Of a stretch of 64,000 bases of DNA, positions 62,887 to 64,000 are shown piece after piece. Source of the stretch: Phycisphaerae bacterium (GTDB lineage Bacteria > Planctomycetota > Phycisphaerae > UBA1845). Location of the stretch: NCBI GenBank assembly GCA_029260215.1, contig JAJDDQ010000087.1, positions 1 through 64,000 on the forward strand. Direction: 5' to 3'. Under the pieces are notes generated by a model, which saw nothing but the letters and a program-made list of their open reading frames with translations, had not been told where the DNA came from and did not search any database. Within the stretch, counting starts at the first letter, position 1. Every line of letters begins with the position of its first letter. A program made the position numbers and the translations under genes.

Positions 62887-63339
62887 TTACGTGAAAAGCT
62901 CGCCCTGCGTCGGCTGTGGATCGCCCGCGACCAGCGTGACCGGCGGACCGTCCAGCACGTAGGCGGTTCCCCGATGGGTCACGGTCATCCCGTGATAGAA
63001 ACCCATCGGATCGTTGCGGGCACGCTCGCCGCAGTCGTCGCGGGTTTTCTCACTGTACGTCGTGGCCGGGCCGTCGAACGCCGCCAGTTCACGCAGTCGG
63101 TAGGCTTGGACCCGACCGACAACAACGCTCGTCGCAACCCAGACGCATCCTCGGAGCCGAAACGGTTTGCGAACCCGCCCGCCGTCGCCGATCACGTCGG
63201 CGCTGTAGGATGCGACGATGTCGCCTTCGCGATCGCGACGGTTGTGTTCACTGTTCCAAACGCCGTGCGCAAGGCGTTTGGGATCGACCTCGATCACTCG
63301 GCGTGGGTTGCGTGCCTTGTCGCTGTTCATTGTCGGCAT
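62887..63339 (-). CDS. Hypothetical mobile-element protein
   Basis: The 150-residue, basic, mainly beta product has no recognised domain (VWVATSVVVGRVQAYRLREL, then GPATTYSEKTRDDC). A GGAG element lies about 13 nt upstream of ATG 63339. It looks like the anonymous proteins frequent in mobile elements of this lineage. Convergent with the preceding small gene (27-bp gap). Confidence 0.5.
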   Translation of the reverse strand: MPTMNSDKARNPRRVIEVDPKRLAHGVWNSEHNRRDREGDIVASYSADVIGDGGRVRKPFRLRGCVWVATSVVVGRVQAYRLRELAAFDGPATTYSEKTRDDCGERARNDPMGFYHGMTVTHRGTAYVLDGPPVTLVAGDPQPTQGELFT

Positions 63340-63729
63340 GGTATTTTGCTCCTTTTCATGTCGTTTTGACCGATGCCGGAATCACGGACGAACGCGGTGA
63401 GCCGGGTAGTCAGGCGAAGCGGTGCGGGCCGGAGCGCAGCGACAACACGGTCGCTTGACGACGCGGCGGCGTTCGTCAGGCTGGTATCATCAAGACAAGA
63501 CGGCTGAAAAAATCGCCATGCCCCGTGTGCATTTGCCAGCAACAAGGCACGCATCCCGCGCCGAGCAAATTTCCAATCGTCCGAACGAGCGTGCAGCCGA
63601 CTGGGCGGCGCGGTGGTGGCCGCCCGATCACCGTCGATGACACGGCATGAACGAAGTCGATCGAACGCCTGCCTTGGAGCGACTCGAAATGCAAGCAACA
63701 TGATGCTCATCACCCCGCTCAAAGCATCA
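63340..63729. other. Interval without a supported gene
   Basis: About 390 bp. ORFs of 70-130 residues exist on both strands, but they are Arg/Ser/Ala-rich, overlap one another, and show no recognisable motif. None is reported as a gene. Confidence 0.3.
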
Positions 63730-64000
63730 CTACGCGGCGTGATCCGCGTTCACGATCCGTACCGCGTTTCGACGGCTCGTTAATTGGGCCAGAACACGTT
63801 GTGCATCGTCCATCCTCGCGAACCACCGTCGCTTGAATCGAATGGTCTCATCAAAAAACCCATAACCGCGAATCTCCTCCTTGTTTCCATACGTTCCGTT
63901 TGGGACAAGCTCGACGACCTGTTCACCCGAAACGGGCGATTGGGTGAGCCGCCAGCCGTTGTCCAGTTCGATGACGGCACCGCTGCGAACAAGTTCCGCG
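63730..64000 (-). CDS. C-terminal part of a larger protein running off the right edge
   Basis: The minus-strand frame stays open from the right edge to a TAG at 63730-63732 and reads as coherent protein (IELDNGWRLTQSPVSGEQVV, GYGFFDETIRFKRRWFARMD). No start is in the window. The basic, aromatic C-terminus resembles the ends of large DNA helicase/methylase-type mobile-element proteins, but this is a vague recollection and I do not assign it. Confidence 0.6.
   Translation of the reverse strand, partial: AELVRSGAVIELDNGWRLTQSPVSGEQVVELVPNGTYGNKEEIRGYGFFDETIRFKRRWFARMDDAQRVLAQLTSRRNAVRIVNADHAA

Larger units (their letters stand above)
34819..64000. mobile_element. Integrated mobilizable element inserted at the 3' end of ssrA (left part)
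   Basis: The region begins directly at the 3' end of ssrA with an integrase gene 72 bp away. It carries excisionase-like, coupling-protein and relaxase genes, a ParA/RHH pair and varied cargo. No secretion channel (VirB4, VirB6 or mating-pair genes) is seen, so it looks mobilizable and not fully conjugative, at least in the visible part. No second copy of the ssrA 3' end (candidate att) is present, so the right end lies beyond the window or is too diverged. Two tyrosine recombinases (34891 and 58970) hint at nested insertions. Confidence 0.75.

Noticed and set aside
63327-63722. 131-residue minus-strand ORF
   Set aside because: Low-complexity composition, overlaps the start of the 62887 gene, no motif.
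1-64000. CRISPR arrays
   Set aside because: No regularly spaced direct repeats of about 23-40 bp seen; the repeats found are palindromic singletons.
1-64000. tRNA or rRNA genes besides ssrA
   Set aside because: No cloverleaf pattern with TTCGA arm and acceptor pairing recognised other than the tmRNA tRNA-like domain.
34819-64000. Complete conjugative type IV secretion system
   Set aside because: Only coupling protein and relaxase found; no VirB4, VirB6 or pilus genes recognised.

Overview
The window reads as high-G+C bacterial chromosome, about 34.8 kb of mostly housekeeping genes, followed by the first ~29 kb of an integrated mobilizable element. A planctomycete-type host is inferred, not proven. 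The hints are an exosortase pair, a BlaI/BlaR1 pair whose sensor ends in a His-rich stretch and EF-hands, a MobF-relaxase element carrying a long YD/RHS protein, and many G/C-rich intergenic palindromes. There is no rRNA gene or other taxonomic marker apart from ssrA.

Chromosomal part (1-34.8 kb). It opens with a decayed ORF, then lgt with a large insertion, a CgeB-like glycosyltransferase and a tandem-domain GT-A-like protein. Next come an exosortase with a membrane partner, an inositol-phosphatase-family enzyme, a 2-hydroxyacid dehydrogenase, an alpha/beta hydrolase, an HtrA/DegP protease and a DUF971 protein. A BlaI repressor and BlaR1-like peptidase follow behind a visible operator. A minus-strand run encodes a TIM-barrel protein, a double-CDGSH protein, a prepilin peptidase, a LapA-like protein and an OmpA lipoprotein. 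A four-gene quinone operon (menG-like, a large TPR/membrane protein, ubiX, ubiA) is followed by superoxide dismutase, a formyltransferase, a DsbA-like lipoprotein, cstA and purC. The block ends with a dTDP-rhamnose operon (rfbC-rfbA-rfbB-rfbD), an SDR enzyme and gmd. The glycosyltransferases, dTDP-rhamnose genes and gmd point to surface-polysaccharide synthesis.

Junction. ssrA (tmRNA) lies at 34467-34818. A tyrosine recombinase gene starts its 3' end 72 bp beyond it, which is the classic layout of an element inserted at the 3' end of ssrA.

Mobile part (34.8 kb to the right edge). It holds an integrase, two excisionase-like HTH proteins, a Gln/Pro-rich protein, two small Zn-ribbon membrane/lipoproteins, a VirD4/TraG-like coupling ATPase and a MobF relaxase-helicase with a small overlapping partner. 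A ParA/ribbon-helix-helix pair has repeated operator-like boxes upstream. Accessory cargo comprises a STAND-type ATPase, an XRE regulator, a 1980-residue RHS/YD protein with a TPR protein directly behind it, and a second tyrosine recombinase. That recombinase sits beside a perfect dif-like palindrome (15-bp arms, 6-bp centre). On the other side of the palindrome is a protein joining a PD-(D/E)xK-like nuclease domain to a P-loop NTPase, plus a small downstream ORF. No VirB4 or other type IV secretion channel gene is seen, so the visible part fits a mobilizable element. The right boundary is not in the window.

The best candidate for an undescribed system is 58970-62859 (recombinase, dif-like site, nuclease-NTPase, small ORF). 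The STAND ATPase at 41117-43930 is second. Both would fit anti-phage defence, but that role is inferred from architecture only.
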